The notes: generated from the letters alone by a model not told the origin. A DNA stretch of 64,000 bases from Lobosporangium transversale (GCF_002105155.1 NW_019028998.1:372001-436000); one strand, 5' to 3'; shown: positions 45,718 to 56,909, numbered from the stretch's first letter. Program-made: numbers and translations.

Positions 45718-47592
45718 TTAATTTTTTCGAAAGCGTTTTCTATTATCAATGAGACGCTCCTCCTCAGACTCACTATCCTCCACTAAATTTAATACGGTTC
45801 CAACATCTTGGACAAGATCCTCTATCTCAGACTCTAGGGTAACGGCATCGGCTTCATCTTGGTTCACTACTCTATCAAGTTCCATGTCCCACTCGTAGCT
45901 GTCCACTCTAATCGTGTCTTCCAAGTCCTCAACAGTCTCCTGTTCATCAGTGGCCTCTTGATAAACTTCTTGATCAAAGGTTTCTGCTTGTACACGACCT
46001 CTCTCATTGTAGTACCTCATACCAATTTTCACAGATTTTTTCCATACAGAGTAGAAGACTCTACAAGGAATCTGGGCAAACAAGCTGAGTAGCCTTTTCT
46101 TAAGTAACAAGGCTGTCATTGTCGTCCTTGCTTCTGAAGCGATTATATTTTTCACGACAGCCCAGATCTTTTCAATAGGCTGTAGCTCGCAATGGTACGG
46201 TGGGATCTTGAGTATTTCATGACCGCCGTTCTCCTGGGCAATCCTGCTGACAGAAAAATACGACTCGTCAGGAATTGCGCTAATCAATCCCATAAGCTCG
46301 TCTTTATTTAATGCTTTTCCATCTTCCCTCGTTGGAATAGCAATATTTTTATCCGCAAGCCATGCTTTGATAGTCGCCACAGTGTCTCTCTTAGTCGGCT
46401 TTTTATTTTCCTTGTGGAAATGATATGAAGCGCCATCATGATGGATTTGGCAAGGTCCAAGTCCCATCTGGTTGAGATTCTCACAAAGTCGTTTAAATAT
46501 ACTATCAAATATATTGGCATTGAAATTCCCATGATAGTCGTGATCCGTGGCTACAACTCCTGCGTCCCTGATCTCTACTGGCACATCGGCCCACAGCTCA
46601 GCCTCCTGTTCTTGGCCTTTCTTCGATTGAGGCTTTGGCCCTTTAGCTGGCCAGACATACACGCTGTCCCTGACAAATTTGCCCTCGACTTTTTTCATGG
46701 CTTCATCATAGTACACAACGAATGCCGCGAATATAACCACCATTGGTTTCCTTCCCGCGTCGTTAACAACGCCACCACGCCTTTGGACCCAACGTCTTGC
46801 TGCAGCATGGTCAATGTGGCAATAGGATTCATCAAGGAAGACCTCTGGCATTTTAGGCACCCAATTTCTGTCAATAAATCTTAAATTCTTGAGGCACCGC
46901 TCAAGGTAAGTTGCCCGGAATGCGACATTCTTCTTGGAGTCATGCAGGAAGTTCTGTCTAACCCCTTTACCCCAATACAAGCCCATTTTATGAAGATCGC
47001 GAGTGATTGACCTCGCTGATCTGCCGATTCCATAGTCTTCTTTAAGTTGGTTAGCGACTATTGCCGCCGAATTAGGGGTCCCAGCCTTGTTTGATTCTAC
47101 TATGATAGACATCACCTTTGAGCTTACATTCTGATCCATTTCTTTCTTTGGGCGTCCAGTTCTTCCACGCTCAGTTCTCTTACATCCCGTTCTTCCACGA
47201 TCTTTGATATCGAGGATGCCTGTGGTAGCAAGTTTAATTGCTGTCAAACAAGCGTTCCTCCCTACACTCGTCAGAGCCGATAAATTGTCCGCTCTATCGG
47301 GAGTTTTCATAAACCACTCTCGAACCGCTTGTGGTGTCTCCTCCGCGGTTATAGCTTTAAAGATATGCGCTATCATAACGTATTCATTACGTGTTATGGT
47401 CGCTTTACTGCGAGTAATTTCATCAGTGTCCTTCTGCTCGTTCGACAAGAATGGGTTTGAATCGGCGGAAATGGAAGACTGCCTGGCTTCTTTCTTTGAA
47501 GAAACACCCTTGGTCCTACGTCTAGGAGGAGTGATCCACCGATATTGTGTGGGATCTTTGAGGTGATCTTCGGGGTGGAGTTGCTGATGTTC
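45718..47592 (-). CDS. DDE transposase (IS630/Tc1-mariner-like superfamily)
   Basis: The frame is open from 47592 down to 45718 (624 residues). A TTG at 47448 is not needed as a start, because coding continues upstream (EHQQLHPEDHLKDPTQYRW) to an acceptor TTTTCAG at 47593. A short first exon must lie between 47593 and 47690; I could not fix it in phase. Domains in order: a DNA-binding helix region with RGRTGRPKKE; helix-turn-helix-like GIGRSARSITRDLHKMGLY; then a DDE nuclease with VFLDESYCHID (first Asp), CQIHHDGASYHFH (second Asp) and IPPYHCELQPIEKIWAVVKN (Glu). The last block is the Tc1/IS630 signature P-x(n)-L-x-P-I-E-x-x-W. The C-terminus is acidic. With no stop or frameshift and recognisable ends, the element may be active. 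It is longer than classic Tc1 transposases (about 340 aa). Confidence 0.85.
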   Translation of the reverse strand, partial: EHQQLHPEDHLKDPTQYRWITPPRRRTKGVSSKKEARQSSISADSNPFLSNEQKDTDEITRSKATITRNEYVMIAHIFKAITAEETPQAVREWFMKTPDRADNLSALTSVGRNACLTAIKLATTGILDIKDRGRTGCKRTERGRTGRPKKEMDQNVSSKVMSIIVESNKAGTPNSAAIVANQLKEDYGIGRSARSITRDLHKMGLYWGKGVRQNFLHDSKKNVAFRATYLERCLKNLRFIDRNWVPKMPEVFLDESYCHIDHAAARRWVQRRGGVVNDAGRKPMVVIFAAFVVYYDEAMKKVEGKFVRDSVYVWPAKGPKPQSKKGQEQEAELWADVPVEIRDAGVVATDHDYHGNFNANIFDSIFKRLCENLNQMGLGPCQIHHDGASYHFHKENKKPTKRDTVATIKAWLADKNIAIPTREDGKALNKDELMGLISAIPDESYFSVSRIAQENGGHEILKIPPYHCELQPIEKIWAVVKNIIASEARTTMTALLLKKRLLSLFAQIPCRVFYSVWKKSVKIGMRYYNERGRVQAETFDQEVYQEATDEQETVEDLEDTIRVDSYEWDMELDRVVNQDEADAVTLESEIEDLVQDVGTVLNLVEDSESEEERLIDNRKRFRKN

Positions 47593-47710
47593 CTGAAAAC
47601 CTTAGATCGATAGGGCCTAGCTCGTTATACAGATCACCTGTCATCATATGCGGGCAAGTTATGGGTTTCAGGAGGGAAAGACATTTTACTCCTTGATAGA
47701 TGAGAATATG

Positions 47711-47763
47711 AATGAGGATGAGGATGAGGATGAGGATGAGGATGAGGATGAGGATGAAGAATG
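47711..47763. repeat. GATGAG hexanucleotide repeat inside the transposon
   Basis: About eight copies of GATGAG form a low-complexity block between the transposase 5' end and the right inverted end. Read on the plus strand it would encode only Asp-Glu repeats, which I treat as chance. Confidence 0.75.
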
Positions 47764-47912
47764 AGTGATAGTATTGATCAATAGTAATCCATATATTTTT
47801 TTAAATAAGCTCTATTGATTTAAAATATTTGTACGTAAATTTCTTATTTCTCAGAGCTCAATTCAAATTGAGTATTTTAAAAATATATTAGTTTACGACT
47901 TTTTGGCGAGGA

Positions 47913-48368
47913 TGGTTGGTAAATTTTATTCCTGATCGCGTCACTGTAGAGCTTAAGTCCTTCAATATAATTGAAATTCTACATTCGCATTCCCTTCTCC
48001 CTCTTGATCTTGCATGTTGACAATGTAACTGCCGTAACGGATTCGGCCGTCAACAATGTCTCTTCTACTGCAATGTCAATAAAGGATATATGCTGAACAA
48101 ATAGCTGTAGCGTCTCTTTGCTTTCTGTACATCTCTCTATGCCGGTACATTTTGCATCGCGGCGTTTTAAGGCAATTTGTATCGAAGACACAGGCATTTT
48201 CCAAAGGAGCCTCCAGAAGAAATAAACAGACAATCCTCGCCTTCGCTACGACCAACAAATCCCTAGTAGTTTTCCTCTCTTTTCATGAAATATAAGAAAA
48301 GTTCATTTTTGTTTATTCGATTAAATTAAATGAGAATCCATTGACAAGCGGGGCGGACTGTACTTCAT
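47913..48368. other. Region between the transposon and the PD-(D/E)XK-like gene
   Basis: About 455 bp. Short open frames on the minus strand show no motif. I see no gene. Confidence 0.4.
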
Positions 48369-50637
48369 TCATGCCTCCACTATACCCTTCCTGCGCTTAA
48401 CTTCCCCCCCCTCCACGGATTCCCGGCCCCTGCGTCTGACCACCCCCTCCCCGGACCGAATTCTCATCACCATATTCCGATAAGGCGTATCCAACGTCGG
48501 AAATGCACTACTGTCTCCAATGTGCTCCTGTCGCTTTTGCTTTAAGCGCTTGCTGGTAAGTCGAACCAATGATTGAATCTGGAATAGCCGGAAGAAAAAC
48601 AGCTGATCAACCGACTTAAGCTCAGATAAACAGATCGGCATTTTGAGGTCTGAGATCCTCGCATGGATGACAGTATTGCCAATCCTTGCGCCAAGGAAAA
48701 ATACTATGTCGTTGCCGATAGACTGAAAGCTTATAAGTGGCAGTTCCTCTTCTAGTTCTGGAAGTAGGTTGTCGAGGCTGTCTTTTGTGAAGACTGCAAT
48801 TCTGAGGGTATCGGCATTCTTCAGCTGCGTCGAAGGGTGCATGCCCTTGAGTTCTCCATAGTATGCTTCATGTCCCTCCTCCGTACGGCCCACAATGTCG
48901 GGGTGCCTAGCTTGTCCACCCTGACCCAAGACAGTTTTCCTGCTCTTGCCCGCAGTCGACATAGCGTTAAGGCTGTTGAAAAGAAATAGCGACAATTAAA
49001 CTAAGGAAGATCAACTCATATATCATATGATATATCGACAATCAGCCAGGGACATTACCATTTGAATTGGACATGGCCTGTAACGTTCATAAACTCACGT
49101 AAAATTGGCGAGATGACTGACAACATGGCATCACTTTCACTTTCAATCTTACTCCATGTGTTATAGTTTCGAAACACATATAGGGCCACAAACAAGATAG
49201 GCAATATATCTTTTTCTTGGCATGCATGGTATGATTCCATTATCAAGTCAACGACTGGCCCGACATCCACCTCGACCTCCTTGGCGTCTCCAAGTTCCTT
49301 AGAGAGGCAGCTCAAGAGATGCATCGATCCCCATTTCTACGTAGTCGGTTAGTATTCTCTTTCAGCTCGAAACAAAGCAAATAAGCAAACAAGAAGTCCT
49401 CAGCTATAACTACAAACCTGGACCCACGTGCCCCATAGTGCAGCTGCCTCGATTGAGCGCTCTACATCCTTCTCTTTTTGCTGGTTGCTATAGAACCGAT
49501 GGAGGACATCATTTGTAATAACGGTAATCTCATTAGCTTGGAACCCAACATGCGCTTTGTTAAGATGCAAGACACCAGAGAGTAGCCTAGATTGATAAAT
49601 TATATACTGATTAGTTTGTATGATTCCGCTCAAACGTGAATTTTATTTGCTTGGATCAAGCTCCTTACGCAATCTCGTCTACTTGTTCGTAGCCCAAAGA
49701 TGTTTTCTCCTTGATTTTGTTGTAGGACTCAGTTATCTGAGGTCCCCAGTCTTTCGACAGTGGGAGACTGAACGTGAATTCCGGCCGCTCCTTGATCCAT
49801 GACATATCTCCACAAGGTCGTCCAAATACTTCATCCTTATCTCCGTTATCTCTATCAAAAACCTCTTCACCATCAGCCTCATTCTCTTCATATTCATCGT
49901 CGCTGCTATTAAAGACTGGACGGGGCGGAGGCGACAGTGTTGGTGATGAAGAGCCCGACCCTAATGGCGGCGTGTGAACAGCTGAAAATGACGGGCGAGG
50001 GCCTGGAGACACAACGACGCGGCGTTGATTGTCCCTATTGGCAGATCCTGATGTATGTAATAAGGTTGCCTGGGCTACTGATTTAGAAATATCAACCGTT
50101 AGAGCTTAGATTTTCCGTAGTAATCTAGCATTCACTGTATTTATACGCACCTTTCTGTCCTCCTAGTTCGACTTCCGTCTGATTGGCATGTGAGGTCAAA
50201 TTGCGGCTTGGAGGCAGGGCCTCAACACCCTGTAAGGACATCTTTAATGCCAGTGCTCCTGTCTTGATGTCGGTCAACACTTGAAGGTTTGCAAGGTTGT
50301 CTTTGGCCGCCAATGTCTTGGCAATCTTCTTTTGCTCAATATCTTGCCAAAATACCTTGATTTGGCCACTCGTTTCGTTGTCCTTCGTCTGCTTCCGAAG
50401 GCGAGTGCCGAGATTTCGGAGCACCATGTCCCGATGGCGGATGAGCCAACTCAACATGTCGGTCCACCACTCTTCCATGCCCTGTTGATGTTCAGGTTGA
50501 GGTTGCGCTTCTCGGAAAAGATCCATCTGCTGAAAGTGGGAAGGATCCTCTAGGTTTATAATGTATAATGAGACGAGGGATGCATTGACGGGACACTTCT
50601 TAGCCCAAGTGATTAGTGCGCTGTTCCAATTGGCCAT
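48369..50637 (-). CDS. Uncharacterised protein with a PD-(D/E)XK nuclease-like motif
   Basis: Five exons (50637-50151, 50077-49669, 49586-49418, 49336-49059, 48972-48369) give an intact 648-aa protein in perfect phase. Residues 1-160 are helical and polar. A Ser/Pro/acidic linker follows (SPGPRPSFS, DDEYEENEADGEE). A helical domain at about 240-440 contains WIKERPEFTFSLPLSKDWGP. The final 200 residues contain GQGGQARHPDIVGR, then AYYGELKGMHPS: Asp473, Glu488 and Lys490 have the spacing and hydrophobic context of a PD-(D/E)XK nuclease core, and the next strand is ADTLRIAVFTKDSLD. The end is Arg/Lys-rich (possible nuclear signal). I recall similar repeated proteins from Mortierella-type genomes, but that needs a search. 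Function unknown; it lies head-to-tail with the XPG-RuvC gene downstream of that gene. Confidence 0.7.
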
Positions 50638-50899
50638 TTCCGTTATGAATAGAGTAGCTGCAAGAGTTAGATGGCTCTAATGGCTATGACCACAAATTTG
50701 GCCCTTTAGTCTCGTCACCAGCTTGAGAGGAAGCGCCTATGTACAGTACAGTACGCTACGTGTACGTGGTGCGAGGCAAATTGCCATTGAAACAGTAGCA
50801 AGGGAGCGGAAGTAAGTGAGAATAAGATGTGGGTACACATCACATCCATAGGATATTTATTCAGATCCATATCAAAGTATAACTACAAGTTTGTCTACG
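50638..50899. other. Spacer upstream of the PD-(D/E)XK-like gene
   Basis: It is the promoter side of the 648-aa gene and contains the first copy of the dispersed hairpin element (50815-50861). Confidence 0.5.
50815..50861 (+). repeat. Dispersed hairpin element, copy A
   Basis: A 47-bp core starting AGTGAGAATAAGATG and ending GGATATTTATT. It can form a stem of GATGTG and CACATC around GGTA. Weaker similarity to copy C continues for roughly 80 bp (shared ACTACAAG/GCTACAGG and TGTCTACG/TGTGTACG). It lies immediately 3' of the XPG-RuvC gene. Confidence 0.65.
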
Positions 50900-53800
50900 G
50901 GCGCATGTTTTCTGATACACAACCGTTAGTATATATATATATATCTTGTGTATATATTAAGTTTGAAATATGCAACATTCAGCATCCCAAGGTCCCCATA
51001 ATCCAAATTCTTTGATCCTATCTGTGTCTGGGACTCCTCGTTCATCCATTGAAAGTACTCATTGTACGTTCCCTTCCAAACACAGGGATAGCGCTCTCAA
51101 CCTCAATCATTCCTTTTTCACGCTTCCTTTTGTTCAACAGGTGATTGAAGCGGAGGACGGGGAGGTACAACCTGCTTCTCACCTTTACCGTTTGCCGCAA
51201 GTTAGGGTTGTGAGGATCCAGGGAGGAAAACGTAAGGGCGTTAACAATACCAGGATCGCATCCGACGATAGTTGTGGTGTTTGCGGATGGGCACCGCCCT
51301 GGTTTGTTGAATGTGAGCTCAACGTTTTCAAGCAGTTTGGAGCTCCTCTTCCAGTTTATGTTTGCATAGTCTTCATCTGTCAGGTCTTCACCAGCTGCCT
51401 TTGAACACGTCGTGTTGAGAAATCCCTGAGAAAGCCCCAGTTCTTGGCTGGGGTCTTCTTCATCTACGTCAGACTGCTGCTGTCTCTTCGTCTGGGTTGT
51501 GTCATAGGCAAGTAGATTCAGAACTAGACCATTGGTAGAAATCGTTCCTTTGAGTTTGAACCGAGTTAGATCTTTGCCCTGTGACTGCAAGGATACTTTG
51601 TCTCGATATCCAAGAACCATGCGATCGCCTCCAATGTCACAAAAGAGAGCCTGAATCAAAACCCCTTTTGTTCCCTGTACACACTCAAACATTGCAGTCT
51701 TGGAAGGATTGTCGAGAGGCAGAATACGCTCTAGTAGCTGCTTGGTATCTTCGTTCGCCCAGAGGATGTCAACTAGGACGTGTTCAGACAGATACACATA
51801 CCCGGGTGGCCAGGGGGACGTAGGAAAGTCTGAGTATTTTTTCACTTTTTTGTTCTCCCGCAAAAAAAACTCAATGTCGCTCATATCTTCGTTTGTTTTC
51901 TCGACATCAAACTAGAAAAAAAAAAAAAAAAAAAAAAAAGTCTGAATAAAGAGCATTTGATTGCAGAATATGCATGAAAATACCCTACACAAGCTATACC
52001 ATTGCGTTCCTGTAGTGCTGCCTTAATGATGTCTGTACTTGACCCATTAGTAGCTCTGACGCTCTGGAAATGAGATCTTTTTGGGATCAAAGCCTTGCAC
52101 GTCCCCCAATGTGATGTCTATTTCCTTTATTGGGGAAAGTTCAGTGGTGGCCTTGAAATATTCATAAGCGAGGAGGTAATGGGGCGTTTCTACCGCCTTT
52201 CCTTGTTTTTTTGCCCTCGCGTAAGCTGAATTGGGGCCACCTTGACCACTTAAAAGAAGGATGGCGAGACGGAAGGAATAATCATTGCTATCCAAGACCT
52301 CGTCCAGTGCCTTTTTCCTCGACTTTACTGCCCCTGGTAACCGCATGATCCTCTCAATGTCCAAGGCAATCGCCCAGTATGCATATCGGCGTAGTCGGTT
52401 GAGGACAACAACTGTCCCTCGGATCTGGCTTGCAATACTATCCCTTTCATCTGCGTCCAGTCCGCCTTTCCTTGCCATGGAGGCCTTAAGAGACCCAATT
52501 GTTAAGGCCTTGATAGGGTGCTTACTGCTGTAGCTGTGATCAACCCTCGTAGCATCCTTCAAGTTCCTAATTGGTGCACCTTCTTTTTTAGCCCTGTGGG
52601 GCTTCTTGCCTTTGTGCTTCCGCTTTTGTTTTTTCTGTTGCTTCTTTTTTGCCTTTCTCCGACGTGGTGGATGCTTAAGACCCGGCCTATCGTGCTGACG
52701 GCAGTTACTGATATCAACTGTGCGCCCATTCAATATGCTCGCCTTGTCAGAAAAGATGGGCCGGAACTGGTTCCTATGTGACCCTTCCGCTATATAGAAT
52801 GATGGTGCGCCTCTACATTATCCAAGAAAGGGACTAACGATTAGTATTGGGATGTATGGTTTCAAGGCCAAAACTATAGCTTGAGCTTTCTTACGTTCTG
52901 CGGCGCTGCGCTCGCCTTTGCTGAGCCATTCTATGGCGAAGATCCTTTCCATTGAGTAGACGCTGCTTGAAGTTATCGAACTCACTGTTCAATGGTAATG
53001 CTTGGGCCGACGTTTGATGGCCGGAAGTAAAAACGCGGAGAGCTACTCTGAAACGGCCTTCTTCAGAGGCTGCGTTCCTTCCCAACACCTTACTAGCTTC
53101 CCTTAGGTAGTCCCGAAGCATTTTATTGTAGTTCTCGTTCCACGCAACCTTTCGAATTAATCGAAGATTATTAACCGGGCCTAACGTCTCGAGGTTCCTT
53201 GAGTAGTCATTGCCTGCGATGGCACAGAATAACACCAGATGCGCGTGTGATGGCAGTCTTAGTGCTTGGATAACGTTGCCTACATCGTAAACCCCAAACT
53301 TCCGTCTACGGCGCGGAAGGGGTCGCACTAGGAAGCAGACCGTTCGTACGCAAAAAAATCAGAGTCTTGGGATATCACGATTCTATCATTCTCCTCATTA
53401 TGGCACCCTATACATGGGTCCGCTTCATATGCACACAGACAGACATCGAAGACAGAGCTAAGGCCTGTTGTCAGCTGATCCTTGTCCTGGGCGCTCAGGG
53501 TGTGGACTTCTCGAAGACCCTTCTGGATGCGCCTCATGACTTGAGGGCGAGTCCATACCCCACTCCGAGAATTTCTCTCGAAGGTGCTCATAGCGTTCTC
53601 CAAAGCATCCATATTTTTTTCTGTTATGACTTGCCATTCTGTCCTTGCTTTTTCTTTCTAAGGTTCCCCATCAATATGTATAGTCAGATTGTCCGTTATG
53701 AAAAGATCCTTTATCACGAGAGCCAGGGACCTTCCTACATCAATGATGGATTCGTTTTTCATCTTTGCATGGACGACTCTGCGGAGGATGTCGTAATAGA

Positions 53801-53924
53801 ACGTACCGAGGAGATCTACATGAACAGAATGGTCAGGGTTTGCCGCCAAGAAAGTGCCCACGTCAGTTTCCGAAGGTAAAACCCCGCGATCCGCAACCAG
53901 TTTGAAGAAGGACTTCAGCCCCAT
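50900..53924 (-). pseudogene. Decayed XPG/FEN1-like nuclease fused to a TnpB/Fanzor-like RuvC segment
   Basis: The gene starts at 53924 (MGLKSFFKLVADRGV). XPG-family metal ligands are all visible: Asp37 (VHVDLLGTFYYDIL), Asp85 (IHIDGEP), the Glu of AYEADPCIG, the two Asp of ISQDSDFFAY, and Asp of IAGNDYSRNL before a helix-hairpin-like segment. Breaks: an in-frame TAG at 53658-53660, a frameshift near 53335 (after YER), another near 52070, and one near 51060. Two introns look intact (52813-52894, and 51912-51999 with a T tract). After a Lys/Arg-rich linker and a helical region, FKLKGTISTNGLVLNLLAYD leads to TTIVGCDPGIVNALTF (about 51250-51290), a RuvC-I motif of TnpB/Fanzor type, then RKREKGMIEVESAIPVFGR. 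The RuvC-II, zinc-ribbon and RuvC-III parts are absent. Parent family: RNA-guided-nuclease relatives, by inference only. Confidence 0.72.
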
Positions 53925-53984
53925 GGCCAATATCTAAGCGAAAGAGAAAGAAAAAAGGAAAAATGGTGGCGATGAAAAGAAATG

Positions 53985-54019
<35 letters not shown>

Positions 54020-55185
54020 GACAAAGGTATAAAAGGATGAGCTTTTTTATATTGAGGAAAAGATACAGGAACAAGTGGCAGTGGTAAAAGGGATGGGACT
54101 TTGAAGGAGGAAGACAATGATCCCTTTTTATATCCTGGATTGATTGAGTTTTATCATTGTCTCATATAGTTTTGATATCGATCCTTTGCTTCACAGGCCA
54201 CATCAATCTTTATTCAGTTCCTTTGTTTGGATTGGGGTTTTGTTCAAGTCAATAGCAGAGATTGACAAATAAATACAAGCTCTCGTATGAACGGCAGATT
54301 GGAAACAATAGCATTGAGATACCAAAGTGAGCATTCGAAAAAATCATCTCCAGATACAGCATACAGTGTCGATGTCGATCCTTTGTTACATAATTTTTTT
54401 TTTTTTTCAGTTTCTTTTGTTTGCACTGGCCCTTGCTTTGTGCTTTGTGAGGAATTTAATGAATAAAAGAAGATTTATAATTTTGAACAGGGGTAATAAA
54501 TGCCTCGGTGATTATATCCTTGTCAAAGGTAACAACTAAAGAAAAAAAAGTCTTTTTTATCAGAGAATGGCTTCATATGATGCTCTTTGCTCCAACAGCC
54601 CCAGTACTATTGCGTTAAAGCAGAGATATTCGTTGACTCTCAGATTCCGGCATCAATGGCGGAGATAGGAGTGATGTAGTTGCATGCGCTTATTGCTTGG
54701 AGTAAAAGCTATCTAAGCACCCTTTCTTACTGGACGATGCCTTGTTAATGGTGATATTGCGCAGCGCCTTGTGGATGGAGGGAGAGCAGAAGCGAGAGTG
54801 GTGGTTTTTGGCGGTCGTTTGGTGTGTGTATGTGTGAATTTGATAGTTGATATCAATCGCCAAAACATATGCATCTAGAAATACAGAAGCGAGATTGATA
54901 CCGACGCGTTTGATCCTTTCCTAGGGATTGTTATAACCATGGGATGATTGTGGAGTGGCCGCCAAAATAAAGTTTGTTTGGAGGCACCAATGGAAAACGC
55001 TTGTGTTTTGAACAAAAAAAGACGTCGCGATGTAAAATGTGTTTATACATGTACAGAAACTTAAGAGATGCTTCAGCTGCTTATTCGTGCACACAGTGAT
55101 TGACGAACAAAAAAGGAAAAAAAAAGCCCGCGATGAAAGAAGGCATGTGCAGACAACAAATAAACACAGCTCACATACATTTTTT
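53925..55185. other. Intergenic between the XPG-RuvC pseudogene and a small unknown gene
   Basis: About 1.26 kb containing a 30-nt A tract (about 53985-54014) and a T tract near 54391. Short open frames look non-coding. No gene called. Confidence 0.45.
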
Positions 55186-55658
55186 TCACCGTTGTGTCTG
55201 TATCTCTTCTAAGCTTTCTGTCTAGCCGTTTAACACAAGGAACCCTCAGAAAAAGAAATACCTCGCATGATTGGTGCCAGGTCTGAAAACAACAACAATG
55301 CATTGCTGTACGTGGAAGATAGGGTCTATAAACTATACCATTGATCACAACCGCTACCCATGCTCTCTTGCCAAGGACTTTAACAGGCATAGCAGCCCCT
55401 TCTTCCTTGCTCTCATAACCGCTCACATCCTTTCGATGCATTCTTTCGCCATTTATGTCCACTACATCTGAACCACACACAATTCACCACTCACTCCAAC
55501 AGAGATATTTGTATCACCTTGGGTATGATATGTTGCTGTGGTTCCCTCCGGTTTCAACAGGCCCAACAAACTCTATAAGCTGTTTACCAAGCCAGATATA
55601 TCAAAGGAATGCAAGAAGACGAGGAAGCGAACGATGTGACAAATCAAGTCTTGCCGAG
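55186..55658 (-). CDS. Unknown multi-exon gene, N-terminus unresolved
   Basis: At least five exons join in phase: 55658-55588, 55572-55518, 55467-55339, a 21-bp exon 55282-55262, and 55208-55186 (ending TGA). The deduced C-terminal sequence runs RQDLICHIVRFLVFLHS, FDISGLSLLGLLKPEGTTAT, YHTQDVVDINGERMHRKDVS, then GYESKEEGAAMPVKVLGKRA, WVAVVINDLAPIMREEIQTQ and a final Arg. Every junction has GT-AG signals, and the introns are very short or modest, including one of about 15 bp (55573-55587), which is suspicious and suggests that the first two exons may be one or misread. The first coding exon, which must end in phase 1 upstream of 55659, was not found. I recognise no family. It may be a relic of a mobile-element cargo gene. 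Confidence 0.35.
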
Positions 55659-56909
55659 CTGTACAAGAAAAGATCAAGTTAGTCAAGCTCCATGGTGCGG
55701 AAGAATGGTTCCACTCAGATTGCCCTCCTTTCAAGTCGATACTACGGCAGCGAATATTATCGCTGTTATATTACATCAGTCAATAAATAAACGATACAAT
55801 GGACTCCCAAGGGGATGCTAGGGTCATGCGAAAGTCTTTCTTTCGATGTCGAAATAAATGACCGAAAACTAAATTGTCATGGAGCTATCCTGGCTTCTTT
55901 ATTTGTGCAAATAAAAAACTCATGAAATTTCAAGACAATGCCCATGGATTGCTGGCAAATTTGTGAGTCCCCTTAGATACTCAAGTTAGCCAAATATGCG
56001 ACAGCGACACCCTTAAACAAAAAATAAAAGTTATTTCATGTGGGTCATGTGAGCCAAAATATATATGGAAGTTCACTCTAACCTGTCTCTAAGTCCATAA
56101 TCATATGGGAAAACCATATATAAAAGTCAATTAAATGAACCTCAATCCAAACCGAACTTTGGATAATGCCAAAAGACACTAATATAAAGCGATATAGAGT
56201 AATTGAAGTTTCTGAAGAAATTGAGTATCCGTAGTGACATAAAAACCCAAGTGTAGCTTGGTAGACACTTGTTTAAAAAAATGTTTCGTTGAAATTAGTA
56301 AAAAAAGCAGAGCTCTATGATAAAGCCTTCAAACTTCACCATATTTTCAGATTAAAAGGACATGTCAATGCTGAATCCAACTGTGGTATTTTTACAGCGA
56401 CTTAGTTTACAAAAATAACCATCCTTACTGTTTAAAGATGGAGGAGAGACTATAAATTCCAGAAATTACTCTATTTAGAGAATTCAATGGGCATATTCTT
56501 GACAACCGCATTGCTAGTTCCTTGAAGTGCATATACATGGCTTATAGATATAGCTTTTGGGTACCAGAATCTATATTTTGCAATGTGTATCGCCATTACT
56601 GACAGAGTGATATTACTTTTGAACGAAATAAGATGTACGTAATCTTGAATATTTTCAATGTACAAGTTCTTTGAATGGAGGTATCTTACTGAAGACTTAA
56701 CCGAATCTTCTCAAGTTTTTTTTTAAATCGTACCAATGGATCTTACCTACAAAATATATGGTTTTCAGTCTTGTAGATACTCTATCTCAACAGAGAATGG
56801 ATTTCTTTTTTTCATTGTTCTGTATAAAAAAAAAAAAAGAAATCCTGATTTCTGATTGGCTATTTCAATTGTGCTCTCTTTGATTGAATTGGGTTGAATA
56901 GTTTTTTGA
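55659..56909. other. AT-rich DNA flanking the Mutator-like gene
   Basis: About 1.25 kb with no recognisable gene. I compared it by eye with the DNA right of the transposase for terminal inverted repeats and found none. No other feature seen. Confidence 0.4.

Larger units (their letters stand above)
45615..47912. mobile_element. DDE transposon with imperfect inverted ends of about 100 bp
   Basis: The left end (from 45615) reads TCCTTGCCAAAAAGTCGTAA and the complement of the right end (to 47912) reads TCCTCGCCAAAAAGTCGTAA. The match continues (ACTAAT, then ATTTTT) and resumes about 80-90 bp inside with TACGTACAAA on both sides (about 45699-45709 and 47828-47838). The element is about 2.3 kb and encodes one transposase on the minus strand. 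I could not find a target-site duplication, so the exact ends are uncertain by a few bases. The left end lies in the NUR1 promoter or 5' UTR. A GATGAG hexamer repeat (about 47711-47760) lies inside the right half. Confidence 0.8.

Noticed and set aside
47448-47450. TTG at 47448 as the transposase start
   Set aside because: Coding continues in frame upstream to 47592 behind an acceptor, so the protein starts in an earlier exon.
47711-47763. A tiny Asp-Glu repeat peptide encoded by the GATGAG repeat
   Set aside because: A simple hexamer repeat inside the transposon explains it.
53658-53660. TAG read as an amino acid (reassigned code) in the XPG-RuvC gene
   Set aside because: VMA8 in the same window ends properly at TAG, and the XPG-RuvC gene has frameshifts as well, so decay is the simpler explanation.
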